Counted from the first letter of the stretch, positions 7,101 through 14,732 are shown. The stretch is DNA of 15,841 nt from JAJDIA01 sp031555145 (GCA_031555145.1 JAVBUR010000114.1:1-15841), one strand, 5' to 3'. Notes: generated from the letters alone by a model not told the origin. Translations and numbers: made by a program.

Positions 7101-7631
7101 ATGCCATTCCCGGAATGTCAGTCCGGTCTGTGCCTTGAACGTCCGGCTGAATGCGGAGGCATAGAGGAAGCCGGATTCTGCTGCGGCCTGTTCTTCGGTC
7201 ATGGAAGGGTTAGCGCGTATGAGTCTCTGGGCATGCTCAATCCGTTGTTGGTTGACGTAGTTGAAGAAGGAGCACCCGAACTCCATATTCAGTGCCCGGG
7301 AAACATAGGTGCGGTTGGTGCCTAGTATCCCAGCCAGGTCCTGAATCCGTAAATCTGTCTTCAGATAGAGTTTTTCTTCCTTCATCAGTTGGGCGATGGA
7401 TGCGGCTATGCCGGTATACCGCCGGCAGGCTTCCTCCGTTTCCGAGGCTTCGTCTGTTTTCTCTTCCGTTTCTGTGGCTATCGGATATAGATTGGCCGCG
7501 ATGGATAGTTGTTCGTCGGATATAAACCCGGATGGATGGACAAGTACATTCTTTTGGGACTGGATAAGCATCATGCATTCCCAAAGTAGGAAGGCATAAA
7601 AGGGTGATAACAATAAGACATAATTCCACAT
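7062..7631 (-). CDS. Short membrane-anchored AraC-family regulator
   Basis: The 189-residue protein has a C-terminal AraC/XylS DNA-binding domain (about 75-182) with both helix-turn-helix units: LRIQDLAGILGTNRTYVSRAL (about 94-114) and EEQAAAESGFLYASAFSRTFK (about 147-167). The ending TGLTFREWHK is typical of the family. Residues 4-22 are hydrophobic and probably form one membrane helix. A Glu/Thr-rich linker (50-70) joins them. Many Bacteroidetes relatives have several N-terminal membrane helices, so this could be a shortened version. A stop codon two codons upstream of the ATG rules out a longer start in the present sequence. It is convergent with the GIN operon and downstream of another AraC-type gene. 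Its ligand and targets are unknown. Confidence 0.82.
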   Translation of the reverse strand: MWNYVLLLSPFYAFLLWECMMLIQSQKNVLVHPSGFISDEQLSIAANLYPIATETEEKTDEASETEEACRRYTGIAASIAQLMKEEKLYLKTDLRIQDLAGILGTNRTYVSRALNMEFGCSFFNYVNQQRIEHAQRLIRANPSMTEEQAAAESGFLYASAFSRTFKAQTGLTFREWHKSHRSVPQEIAF

Positions 7632-7679
7632 AGGTTAGGAGAGAATTAGAGGGTGTTTTTTGCAATAATGTATTTGCTG

Positions 7680-7687
7680 CAAACGTA
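7680..7687 (-). promoter_or_regulatory. Promoter -7 box of the short AraC regulator
   Basis: On the minus strand TACGTTTG (7687-7680) matches TAnnTTTG. The region about 20 nt upstream carries only a TTTTT run as a -33 element and abuts the 12-bp direct repeats at 7708-7740. This suggests activator-dependent use. Confidence 0.45.
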
Positions 7688-7707
7688 GGGTTTCGGGAAC
7701 TAAAAAC

Positions 7708-7740
7708 GGTCGCAATTTGATATGTGTTGGTCGCAATTTG
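7708..7740 (-). promoter_or_regulatory. Direct-repeat operator, probable AraC-family binding site
   Basis: The 12-mer GGTCGCAATTTG occurs at 7708-7719 and again, identical, at 7729-7740, an offset of exactly 21 bp (two helical turns). A degenerate third copy (7 of 12 matches) starts at 7750, again 21 bp on. AraC-family proteins bind direct half-sites with this kind of spacing. The site lies just upstream of the predicted promoter of the short AraC gene, so autoregulation or control by the adjacent TPR-AraC protein is likely. Confidence 0.6.
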
Positions 7741-7758
7741 GCAAATGGTGACTGAAAT

Positions 7759-9528
7759 TTATTGGCTTTCCGTCATATTGTCTCGAAATTCTGAGGGAGC
7801 CAGCCCTGTATTCTTCTTAAAGGTACGGTAGAAACTTTTCCGGTCGTTGAACCCGGCATTGAAGGCGATGGCGTCGATCGTCAATGCGGCACTTGCCGGA
7901 TTCGACATGATACGTATGGCTTCATTGATCCGGTATTCGTTGATGTATTGTGTGATGGTCATGCCCGTGCAATGGTTGACCGTGTTCGATACGGAGGTAC
8001 GGCCGGCATTGATTATTTCGGCCAACCGACTCAGGTCGAGGTCGGGTTGGGTGTATATCTTTTCTTCTTCCATCGCCCTGCGGATGGCATCCATCAAAAC
8101 GGTTTCACGGCGTGATTCGTGCAATGGGGTATCTTCCTGTATCCCTTCATCAGCCTTCAGACGGAACTCACCGGATATGGCCAGCTCCTGGTTTTTCCTG
8201 ACAAGCATTCGGAAAGCGTTGCGTTTTCCCAGATACAGGAGAATGAACGATAGCGCAAACAACCCGAAGATCAGACTGCCGATAATGATCAGGATAGCCA
8301 GGTTTCTGTATTTCTCGGCGCGCTGTTGTTCGACCTTCAGTTCTTCGTCTTTGATCAGTTGCTCCAGTTTATGGCTGCGCTGCTCAACACGCATCAGTTT
8401 CATCATGTCAAATTCTTCGATGGCCCGCTTTTGTTCGACGATGACCGAATCCATATACTGTTGCCCCAATACCGTATTCCCAATACTGAAGTAATATTTG
8501 CTTAAGACCGGATAGGGGCTTACGGGTGAAAGGTAGGGACCGAGTTTTTGGTTGTAGTCTCCGGCCAGGTCGATATAGTGCTTACACATCCGTTTGTCGC
8601 CCATTGAGAGATATACGTCGGCCAGTGTGACAGACATGAAAGCGGCATAAGTCAGGTCGTTTATTCCGGCCATTCGTGCGCGTGCAAATTCCAGTTTGGG
8701 GATGGCTTCCGTATACTTCTTCCGCAGTTGGAGGTTGAAACCCAAGTTCCCTTGCCCGATAGCCTCCCATGCTTGGGTGTGCGGGTCGGGTGTTGGGGCG
8801 TTGGGGCGAGGTGGAATACTCAGCAGATGATACAGGTAACGATCGGATGTTTCCAGGTCGTTATCGTCATATCGGGCTATCAGTGCCAGCCCGTTATAGG
8901 CCGATTGCATCAGATTGAGATTGAAGGCTTCCTGCTCCTCGTTCAGGATTTTGTTGTAAAACAATTTTGCTTCTTCGTAATCCCTGAAATTGTAATACAT
9001 ATCAGCAATCATCTGGTAGCTGAACAGTTTCTCCGGCAGCATCGACGTCGGGATGTTTTCGAGTTCCTTTGCCAGTATCTTTGCCTGGTCGAAACCTTCT
9101 TCATATTCTTTGGTGAAATTCCAGCACAGGTGCATCAATGACTGCGTCGACCGCAGGAAGATAATAGTGTCGTTAGCCTCCAATGCATCCTGGCAAATCG
9201 CTATATATTCCTGTTTGATATCTTCCGGCTTGTAGCTGTCGTCATAGTGCAATCGGTAGGCCATTGTGTGAAACCTTTTTTCAAACTCCCAGCGCTTATC
9301 CCCGGCTATGGCGGCAGCTTCTTCGATATACATCTGGAGCGTATCGGCTTGCGCCCTGCTAAGTATATAATCCATTTGGTAGCGCAGTTCTTTCACTTCC
9401 AACGCATAGGATGCATAGGGTTTACCGATCATTTTCAGGTAAGGATTACCGTTGTCCGATAGGGATAAGGCAGAGCAATAAGCTACGGTAACAAGGAAAA
9501 CGGTTAGAGTGGAGAGCTTTATTTTCAT
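7759..9528 (-). CDS. TPR-sensor transmembrane AraC-family regulator
   Basis: The 589-residue protein probably joins an extracytoplasmic sensor to a cytoplasmic DNA-binding domain. Residues 1-25 form a signal-like segment (MKIKLSTLTVFLVTVAYCSA). Residues about 30-365 are helical with TPR-like repeats, such as the AEKLFSYQMIADMYYNFRDYEEAKLFY-type pair. Residues about 365-408 look like a charged coiled coil. A single transmembrane helix lies at about 409-434. The AraC HTH domain occupies about 478-589, with DLDLSRLAEIINAGRTSVSN and IDAIAFNAGFNDRKSFYRTFK as its two helix-turn-helix parts. The frame is open to 9723, but the start at 9528 is preferred: it begins the signal segment and sits behind a good promoter. 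It lies upstream of and on the same strand as the short AraC gene. Signal and target genes are unknown. Confidence 0.83.
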   Translation of the reverse strand: MKIKLSTLTVFLVTVAYCSALSLSDNGNPYLKMIGKPYASYALEVKELRYQMDYILSRAQADTLQMYIEEAAAIAGDKRWEFEKRFHTMAYRLHYDDSYKPEDIKQEYIAICQDALEANDTIIFLRSTQSLMHLCWNFTKEYEEGFDQAKILAKELENIPTSMLPEKLFSYQMIADMYYNFRDYEEAKLFYNKILNEEQEAFNLNLMQSAYNGLALIARYDDNDLETSDRYLYHLLSIPPRPNAPTPDPHTQAWEAIGQGNLGFNLQLRKKYTEAIPKLEFARARMAGINDLTYAAFMSVTLADVYLSMGDKRMCKHYIDLAGDYNQKLGPYLSPVSPYPVLSKYYFSIGNTVLGQQYMDSVIVEQKRAIEEFDMMKLMRVEQRSHKLEQLIKDEELKVEQQRAEKYRNLAILIIIGSLIFGLFALSFILLYLGKRNAFRMLVRKNQELAISGEFRLKADEGIQEDTPLHESRRETVLMDAIRRAMEEEKIYTQPDLDLSRLAEIINAGRTSVSNTVNHCTGMTITQYINEYRINEAIRIMSNPASAALTIDAIAFNAGFNDRKSFYRTFKKNTGLAPSEFRDNMTESQ

Positions 9529-9568
9529 GTGTTTTCCAGTATGGTATTTGGACGATGTAAGCATAGGA

Positions 9569-9598
9569 CAAAAATACGAAATAGAACGGAAAGTCAAA
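9569..9598 (-). promoter_or_regulatory. Promoter of the TPR-AraC regulator
   Basis: On the minus strand TTTG (9598-9595) and TATTTTTG (9576-9569) are spaced 18 nt apart, close to the Bacteroidetes consensus. The predicted start lies about 35 nt before the chosen ATG at 9528, which supports that start over the longer open frame. Confidence 0.65.
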
Positions 9599-9640
9599 AC
9601 TCTATTACAAAAAACAGCGCACGTTTCCTGAGAAAATAAG

Positions 9641-9674
9641 AAGCCGCTCCGATTATCCGGGAGCGGCTTTTTTC
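9641..9674. terminator. Intrinsic terminator of trxA, bidirectional
   Basis: A perfect 10-bp stem AAGCCGCTCC/GGAGCGGCTT (9641-9650 with 9660-9669) with a 9-nt loop. On the minus strand, where trxA ends 26 bp earlier, it is followed by CTTATTTT. On the plus strand it is followed by a T run. Confidence 0.8.
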
Positions 9675-9694
9675 TATATAGTAGTAAAGCAGAG

Positions 9695-10009
9695 TTACAG
9701 GATTGCTTCAATTTTTTCGACAAATTTGTCTTTGGTGGTAGCGCCTACTACTTTGTCTACCATCTTACCGTCTTTGAAGAAGATCACGGTCGGGATGTTA
9801 CGGATACCGAACTGACCAACCACATCGTTGTTGGCGTCGACGTCCATTTTACCGATCGTTACACGACCTTCGTATTCCGTTGCCAGTTCTTCGATGATCG
9901 GGCCGATCATGCGGCAAGGGCCACACCATTCTGCCCAAAAGTCCAAAACCATTGGTTTCCCGGAGTTTACATGTTCTTCAAAGTTTGCGTCTGTAATTTG
10001 TAGTGCCAT
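9695..10009 (-). CDS. trxA: Thioredoxin
   Basis: A 104-residue cytoplasmic thioredoxin, the normal length for the family, with no signal peptide. The redox-active motif WCGPC spans 28-32 (Cys29 and Cys32) and is preceded by the usual DFWAEWCGPCR context. The cis-proline is Pro73 in NIPTVIFF. The fold segments KMDVDAN and the C-terminal helix are all recognisable. It reduces disulfides in target enzymes and is recycled by thioredoxin reductase, which is not in the window. It has its own consensus promoter and its own terminator, so it is a single-gene unit between dnaE and the regulator. Confidence 0.96.
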   Translation of the reverse strand: MALQITDANFEEHVNSGKPMVLDFWAEWCGPCRMIGPIIEELATEYEGRVTIGKMDVDANNDVVGQFGIRNIPTVIFFKDGKMVDKVVGATTKDKFVEKIEAIL

Positions 10010-10049
10010 AATTGTAATGTTGTTTATTGGGTTCTTTTCTTATAGGTGG

Positions 10050-10081
10050 CAAAAGTACTAATTCTTCATGTGACGAACAAA
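10050..10081 (-). promoter_or_regulatory. Consensus promoter of trxA
   Basis: On the minus strand TTTG (10081-10078), 20 nt, then TACTTTTG (10057-10050): the best match to the Bacteroidetes promoter in this window. It touches the stop codon of dnaE at 10082-10084. The predicted leader is about 35 nt. Confidence 0.8.
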
Positions 10082-13000
10082 CTAACCGTTGATTTTGAAA
10101 TCAATATTTTCATTCCCTTCCAGGAAGTCGATCAGTTCGCGCGTGACACTGAGTCGTGTTTGTTGGGCCACCAGGTTGATGGAGACGTTCTGGTCTCCGT
10201 CAATGACCTTAAAGTATAACAAACTATGGCCCGGATTGTTCTTGATCAGGACGGATAGTTCGTTGATGGTAGGTTCGTCCAGCCCGTGTATCGGCAGGGT
10301 GATACTGATTTTTTCGATCATTTTGTCTTTCTCATCCTGTAGCAGGCGGATGTTGTTGATCTTGAAGTCGAGTTCATTCTCGCGGTATTGCTTCGGCTCC
10401 ACACGGCCACGGATCAGCAGGTACATGCCCAGCTTCCCGTATTTCGCATATTCGATATAGTCATTACCGAACAGGGCGATCTCACCACTGCCGGTAAAGT
10501 CTTCCAGTTTGAGGATACCATACGGCTTACCGTTCTTGGTCATTCCTTCGCGGAAACCGGTGACGATGCCACCCAGCAGGATCTCGCGCCCTTGCAACGC
10601 CTCTTTTTCACTCAGGTCGGCGATACCTGTATTACATACGTACGTTAATACGATACGGTATTCGTCCAGTGGGTGGGCTGAGAGGTAGATTCCTACCAGT
10701 TCCTTTTCCCGGTTCAGTCGCTCCAGGTCGCTCCAACGCGAACAAACGGGAGGTTCGGGTTTGGCGATCGACATCGAATTGTCGTCGCCGAACAGTGAGT
10801 TGGCCGCCGATTGCTTGTCGGTCTGGAATTTGTTACCGTAGCGCATCAGCACATCCAGGAACACTTCGTTGTTCTTGCAGTCGGCAAAGAACTGTTCGCG
10901 TTGGATGCCGAAGGCGTCGAATGCGCCGGCCAGCGCCAGCGCTTCCACGTTTTTCTTGTTGCAGGAGGTGAGGTTGACACGTTCCACAAAGTCGAACAGG
11001 CTGGTGAACGGTCCTTTCTTGCGCTCTTCCATGATATTGAGCACGGCGCTTTCACCCACGCCCTTCACGGCGCCCAGTCCGAAACGGATATCTCCCTTTT
11101 TGTTGACGGAGAACTTCAGGTTGGATTCGTTCACGTCCGGTCCGAGTACCTGGATACCCATGGCCTTACATTCGTCCATGAACTTGGTGATTTCCGTGAT
11201 GTTCGAAATGTTACGGCTGAGTACGGCCGCCATATACTCCGACGGATAGTTGGCTTTCAGGTAGGCCGTCTGGTAGGCCACCCACGAGTAGCAGGTCGCA
11301 TGGCTCTTGTTAAAGGCGTAGGAGGCAAACTTCTCCCAGTCGGCCCAGATCTTGAGCAGGGTCTTCTCGTCGTGTCCTTTGGCTTTCCCGCCGTCGATGA
11401 ACTTTGCCTTGAGGGCGTTCATCTTGTCGATCAGTTTTTTCCCCATGGCCTTACGGAGTTCGTCCGACTGGCCGCGGGTGAAGTCGGCCAACAGGCGCGA
11501 CAGGAGCATTACCTGTTCCTGGTAGACAGTGATCCCGTACGTGTCTTTCAGGTAACGTTCCATCACGGGGATATCATACGATATTTCTTCCCGTCCATGC
11601 TTACGGGCGATAAACGAGGGGATGTACTCCATCGGCCCCGGACGGTAGAGGGCGTTCATGGCGATGAGGTCTTCGAACTTCGTTGGTTGCAGCTCGCGGA
11701 GGTACTTCTGCATACCAGCGGATTCAAACTGGAACGTACCGGTGGTCTTGCCGGCGCTATACAGTTCGTAGGTGGTCGGGTCTTCGATATCAATGGTGTC
11801 GATATCGATTTTTTCTTTCCGGGTGAGGTAGATGTTATCGATCGCTTCCTTGATGATCGAAAGGGTCTTCAATCCGAGGAAGTCCATCTTAATCAGTCCG
11901 GTATCTTCGATCACGGAGCCTTCATACTGGGTGACCAGCATTTCTTCGCCCGTTTCCTTGTCTTTGGCGGTACTGACGGGGACGATATCCGAGATGTCCG
12001 TCTTGCCGATAATCACCCCACAGGCATGTACGCCGGTATTGCGCACGTTGCCTTCCAGCATCCGGGCATATTTCAGCGTGTCGCGCATCACGGGGTCGGG
12101 CGAGTTGGCCGCTTCCCGCAGTTCGGGCACGTGCTCGATGGCAACGGAGAGGTTGATCTTCTTGACGTCCGGCAGCTTGTCGGGCACCAGCTTGGCCAGG
12201 CGGTTCGAATCGGCCAGCGGCAGTTTTTGTACCCGGGCTACGTCCTTGATGGCCGACTTGGTCGCCATCGTGCCGTACGTGATGATATGCGCCACCTTCT
12301 CTTTGCCGTATTTGTTGGTCACCCATTCGAGCACCCGTCCGCGGCCGTCGTCATCGAAGTCCACGTCGATATCAGGCATGGAGATACGGTCGGGGTTAAG
12401 GAAACGTTCGAACAGGAGGTCGTATTTGATCGGGTCGATATCTGTAATTCCCAGGCAATAGGCAACGGCCGATCCGGCAGCCGAACCACGGCCGGGGCCT
12501 ACCGCCACGCCCATCTCGCGGGCGGCAGCGATAAAGTCCTGCACGATGAGGAAGTAACCGGGGAATCCCATGCCTTTGATGACACTGAGCTCGAAATCGA
12601 TTCGTTCGCGAACTTCGTCGGTCAGTGCGTCTTTGTATTTCTTTTCGGCTCCGATGTAGGTGAGGTGACGCAGGTAGGCGTCGTCGTTCTCAAACTCGGG
12701 CGGGATAGGGAAGTCGGGCATCAGTGCCTTATGGTCGATGGAGTAGAACTCCACCTTGTCGGCAATCTCCGTTGTGTTGCGCAGGGCTTCGGGCAGGTCG
12801 CTGAAGATCCGGTTCATCTCGGCAGTTGTCTTCATCCATTCCTGCTTGGTATAACGCATACGGTTGGGGTCGTCGAAGTCCTTACCGGTGCTGAGGCAGA
12901 TCAACCGGTCGTGTGCTTCGGCATCTTCGGCGTTGACGAAGTGAACGTCGTTCGAGGCGATCAGTTTGACGCCGTGTTTATGCGCCAGCTCGATCAATAC

Positions 13001-13726
13001 CGGGTTCACTTCTTTTTGTCGCTGGTATACGTCGCTGTCGGCCGACGGGTCGTTCGTCTGGTGGCGTTGCAGTTCGATATAATAATCATCGCCGAAGAGG
13101 TTCTTAAACCATTTGACTGCCTCTTCGGCTTTGTCTACCTGATCAGCCATAATATTGCGCGACAACTCTCCCCCGAGACAGGCAGAGCAGATAATCAGGT
13201 CTTCGTGGTACTTCTCCAGTAGCGCCTTGTCGATACGGGGACGGTTGTAGAAACCTTCCGTCCAGGAGATAGACACCATCTTGATCAGGTTCTTGTATCC
13301 TTTCAATGTCTTTGCCAGTACGATCAGATGCCAGCCGCCGAGGTCTTCGCGCCCGTCTTTCTTCTCCAGTCCGTTGTGGGCGCAATAGCATTCGCAGCCG
13401 ATGATGGGTTTGAAAAGGGCGGCGTTGCATTCGGCTATTTTTTCTTCGAGCTTGCGCATCCGTTCCAACTCTTCGGGCGTGGGAATGTTCTTGTCGTTCA
13501 GCGCATCCAGTTCTTTCTGGCAATCCTTGAGGATGCCAAGGTGTTTGCTGTTCTTCTTGTTTACCTTATTGAAGAATTCCTTGATGCCGAACATATTCCC
13601 GTGGTCGGTGACCGCGATAGCCCGCATCCCGTCGTGTTGCGCTTTCTCGATCAGGGCGTCGATAGACGCCTGTCCGTCGAGCAGCGAATATTGTGTGTGT
13701 ACATGCAAGTGTACAAAGGGTTCCAT
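10082..13726 (-). CDS. dnaE: DNA polymerase III subunit alpha (DnaE)
   Basis: The 1214-residue replicative polymerase subunit is full length. The PHP domain occupies about 1-285 and retains a full-looking set of metal ligands: H8, H10, D17, H42, E112, H133, C183, D260 and H262. Residues about 55-104 form a charged helical insert not seen in most DnaE proteins. The C-family catalytic core has GPGRGSAAGS at 410-419, PDIDVDF at 451-457 (Asp452, Asp454) and a third Asp615 in MDFLGLKTL. The helix-hairpin-helix region lies near 880-900 (GLGAVKGVGESA). A possible clamp-binding motif SLF lies near 977-979 and an OB fold at about 1045-1130. It copies DNA as part of the holoenzyme with the beta clamp. 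The ATG at 13726 gives the usual N-terminus FVHLHVHTQYS. No clear promoter was found; a weak TACCTTTA lies near 13757-13764. Confidence 0.97.
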   Translation of the reverse strand: MEPFVHLHVHTQYSLLDGQASIDALIEKAQHDGMRAIAVTDHGNMFGIKEFFNKVNKKNSKHLGILKDCQKELDALNDKNIPTPEELERMRKLEEKIAECNAALFKPIIGCECYCAHNGLEKKDGREDLGGWHLIVLAKTLKGYKNLIKMVSISWTEGFYNRPRIDKALLEKYHEDLIICSACLGGELSRNIMADQVDKAEEAVKWFKNLFGDDYYIELQRHQTNDPSADSDVYQRQKEVNPVLIELAHKHGVKLIASNDVHFVNAEDAEAHDRLICLSTGKDFDDPNRMRYTKQEWMKTTAEMNRIFSDLPEALRNTTEIADKVEFYSIDHKALMPDFPIPPEFENDDAYLRHLTYIGAEKKYKDALTDEVRERIDFELSVIKGMGFPGYFLIVQDFIAAAREMGVAVGPGRGSAAGSAVAYCLGITDIDPIKYDLLFERFLNPDRISMPDIDVDFDDDGRGRVLEWVTNKYGKEKVAHIITYGTMATKSAIKDVARVQKLPLADSNRLAKLVPDKLPDVKKINLSVAIEHVPELREAANSPDPVMRDTLKYARMLEGNVRNTGVHACGVIIGKTDISDIVPVSTAKDKETGEEMLVTQYEGSVIEDTGLIKMDFLGLKTLSIIKEAIDNIYLTRKEKIDIDTIDIEDPTTYELYSAGKTTGTFQFESAGMQKYLRELQPTKFEDLIAMNALYRPGPMEYIPSFIARKHGREEISYDIPVMERYLKDTYGITVYQEQVMLLSRLLADFTRGQSDELRKAMGKKLIDKMNALKAKFIDGGKAKGHDEKTLLKIWADWEKFASYAFNKSHATCYSWVAYQTAYLKANYPSEYMAAVLSRNISNITEITKFMDECKAMGIQVLGPDVNESNLKFSVNKKGDIRFGLGAVKGVGESAVLNIMEERKKGPFTSLFDFVERVNLTSCNKKNVEALALAGAFDAFGIQREQFFADCKNNEVFLDVLMRYGNKFQTDKQSAANSLFGDDNSMSIAKPEPPVCSRWSDLERLNREKELVGIYLSAHPLDEYRIVLTYVCNTGIADLSEKEALQGREILLGGIVTGFREGMTKNGKPYGILKLEDFTGSGEIALFGNDYIEYAKYGKLGMYLLIRGRVEPKQYRENELDFKINNIRLLQDEKDKMIEKISITLPIHGLDEPTINELSVLIKNNPGHSLLYFKVIDGDQNVSINLVAQQTRLSVTRELIDFLEGNENIDFKING

Positions 13727-13815
13727 ATGTTGTCTTGTTTTTATCTTGACTATTCAGCCGATAAAGGTACGAAAAGAAGCCTATGGATAGGAAGGGTGTT
13801 AATAACTTTTGTTTG

Positions 13816-13843
13816 TATGCGCATATTCCCTTTTGTACGCGTA
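13816..13843. promoter_or_regulatory. Pair of related palindromes upstream of dnaE
   Basis: TATGCGCATA (13816-13825) and TACGCGTA (13836-13843) are both perfect palindromes. Each is preceded by TTTG, so a TTTGTAYGCGYA pattern recurs at a 20-bp offset, 90-117 bp upstream of the dnaE start. They could be paired operator half-sites. No regulator is known for them. Confidence 0.25.
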
Positions 13844-13920
13844 GCCGATTTGTTGTCCATATCACAGAGGTCTGTTGGCGGGATGCCGGGCTTTTTTTGA
13901 GCGACTCACCATCTGTTATT

Positions 13921-14008
13921 CTTCGCACGGCCGTGCAAACATCTTCGCACAGTTATGCGAACATCTTCGCATAGCCGTGCGAAGGGCTTCGCATAGCTGT
14001 GCGAAGGA
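13921..14008. repeat. Four tandem 22-bp palindromic repeats
   Basis: Four contiguous units start at 13921, 13943, 13965 and 13987. Each is an 18-bp imperfect palindrome of the form TTCGCA-N6-TGCGAA plus a 4-bp linker. Linkers are CATC in the first two junctions and GGGC in the third. The centres vary, but pairing is largely kept (GGCC, AGTT, AGCC and AGCT cores). The first unit has one arm degraded (GTGCAAA). The 22-bp period is not a multiple of three and no ORF crosses it. The 13727-14106 stretch otherwise holds no gene that I can support. Confidence 0.85.
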
Positions 14009-14067
14009 TAGATGATAAGGCTGCTTGCAACAATTCTTCCTTCTGTTGTGCGTACAGCTGGCTCATG

Positions 14068-14081
14068 CCCTCAATAGAGGG
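14068..14081. other. Short hairpin downstream of the broken ORF6N gene
   Basis: CCCTC-AATA-GAGGG forms a 5-bp stem with a 4-nt loop about 26 bp past the ORF6N stop on the minus strand. It could be a weak terminator, but there is no T tract. Confidence 0.2.
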
Positions 14082-14106
14082 TAAGGGTGATGATCAGGGG
14101 GAGGCT

Positions 14107-14681
14107 TTATTCGAGGATGTCTGCCTGTCTATCTTTGTATCGGTCTGATGTGTAGCCGATTTGCGGAAGCGGTTTGTTTGCTTTCTTCTGTCTGGAAGCA
14201 AGTTCGGCGAGTGCCAGGTAGATGTCTTCAAACTCTTTCCGGGTATCCTCTGAAAGGTCGTTTACGGCTTTCCATACCTCCTCGATTTCCTTTGACAGGG
14301 TAGCTTGTTGTAAGAGATAATGCCGTGCAGCAACAAAAGCTCGCATAATACCGATATTAACCTTTACAGCTACCGGACTCCTCAATACCCCGGATAGCAT
14401 CGCGACTCCTTCCTGCGTAAAAGCGAAGGGGGAGCAGGGCTATATTTGATATTCTCAGGAAGGTTATCGCAATTTGCGACAACCTTGTCCCATTCTGCCT
14501 TCGTTAACTGAAACATAAAGTCATCCGGAAACCGTTCTTTATTACGTCTGACCTGCTCTTTTAACCGTCTTGTTTCAATTTCGTACATAATGGCAAGGTC
14601 GAAATCAAACATGGTATACTTTCCTCTGATGTCATATATCTTACGTTGGATCAGTTGGAGTTCCGTCGGTTTTGCATTCAT
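14107..14681 (-). pseudogene. ORF6N-domain DNA-binding protein, broken by a -1 frameshift
   Basis: Two overlapping frames together make one ORF6N-type protein. The first (14681 to 14382, 99 residues) starts MNAKPTELQLIQRKIYDIRGK and has the family core FDFDLAIMYEIETRRLKEQVRRN and FPDDFMFQLT. After NIKYSPAPP it runs into an unrelated tail. The second (from about 14420 to 14107) resumes with FAFTQEGVAMLSGVLRSP and a C-terminal helical part ending near Glu97 of that frame. A tract of five C on the coding strand (GGGGG at about 14428-14432) lies at the break. One extra C there would restore a single frame of about 191 residues. ORF6N is a phage- and mobile-element-associated DNA-binding domain related in use to KilA-N and Bro. 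It is either a pseudogene, a phase-variable gene or a sequencing error. Confidence 0.85.
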
Positions 14682-14724
14682 GTTATTTCATGTTATAGAT
14701 TTATGTGTCGGATCGAATCCGGTA

Positions 14725-14732
14725 CAAAAGTA
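14725..14732 (-). promoter_or_regulatory. Promoter -7 box of the ORF6N gene
   Basis: On the minus strand TACTTTTG (14732-14725) matches TAnnTTTG about 44 nt before the ATG. No clear -33 TTTG is present. Confidence 0.45.

Noticed and set aside
9529..9723. N-terminal extension of the TPR-AraC protein from 9723
   Set aside because: It would span the trxA terminator, overlap the end of trxA and bury the signal segment. A near-consensus promoter lies inside it.
10811..13222. 803-codon open frame on the plus strand opposite dnaE
   Set aside because: It is antisense to the conserved DnaE coding sequence, is Val/Gly/His-rich with no domain, and has no promoter or leader. It is a by-product of dnaE codon use.
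13921..14008. CRISPR array
   Set aside because: The 22-bp units are contiguous with no unique spacers, and no cas gene is present.
13727..14106. A small protein gene or tRNA in the dnaE-ORF6N gap
   Set aside because: No frame with a plausible start and family resemblance was seen, and no cloverleaf with a T-loop GTTCNANNC was found.
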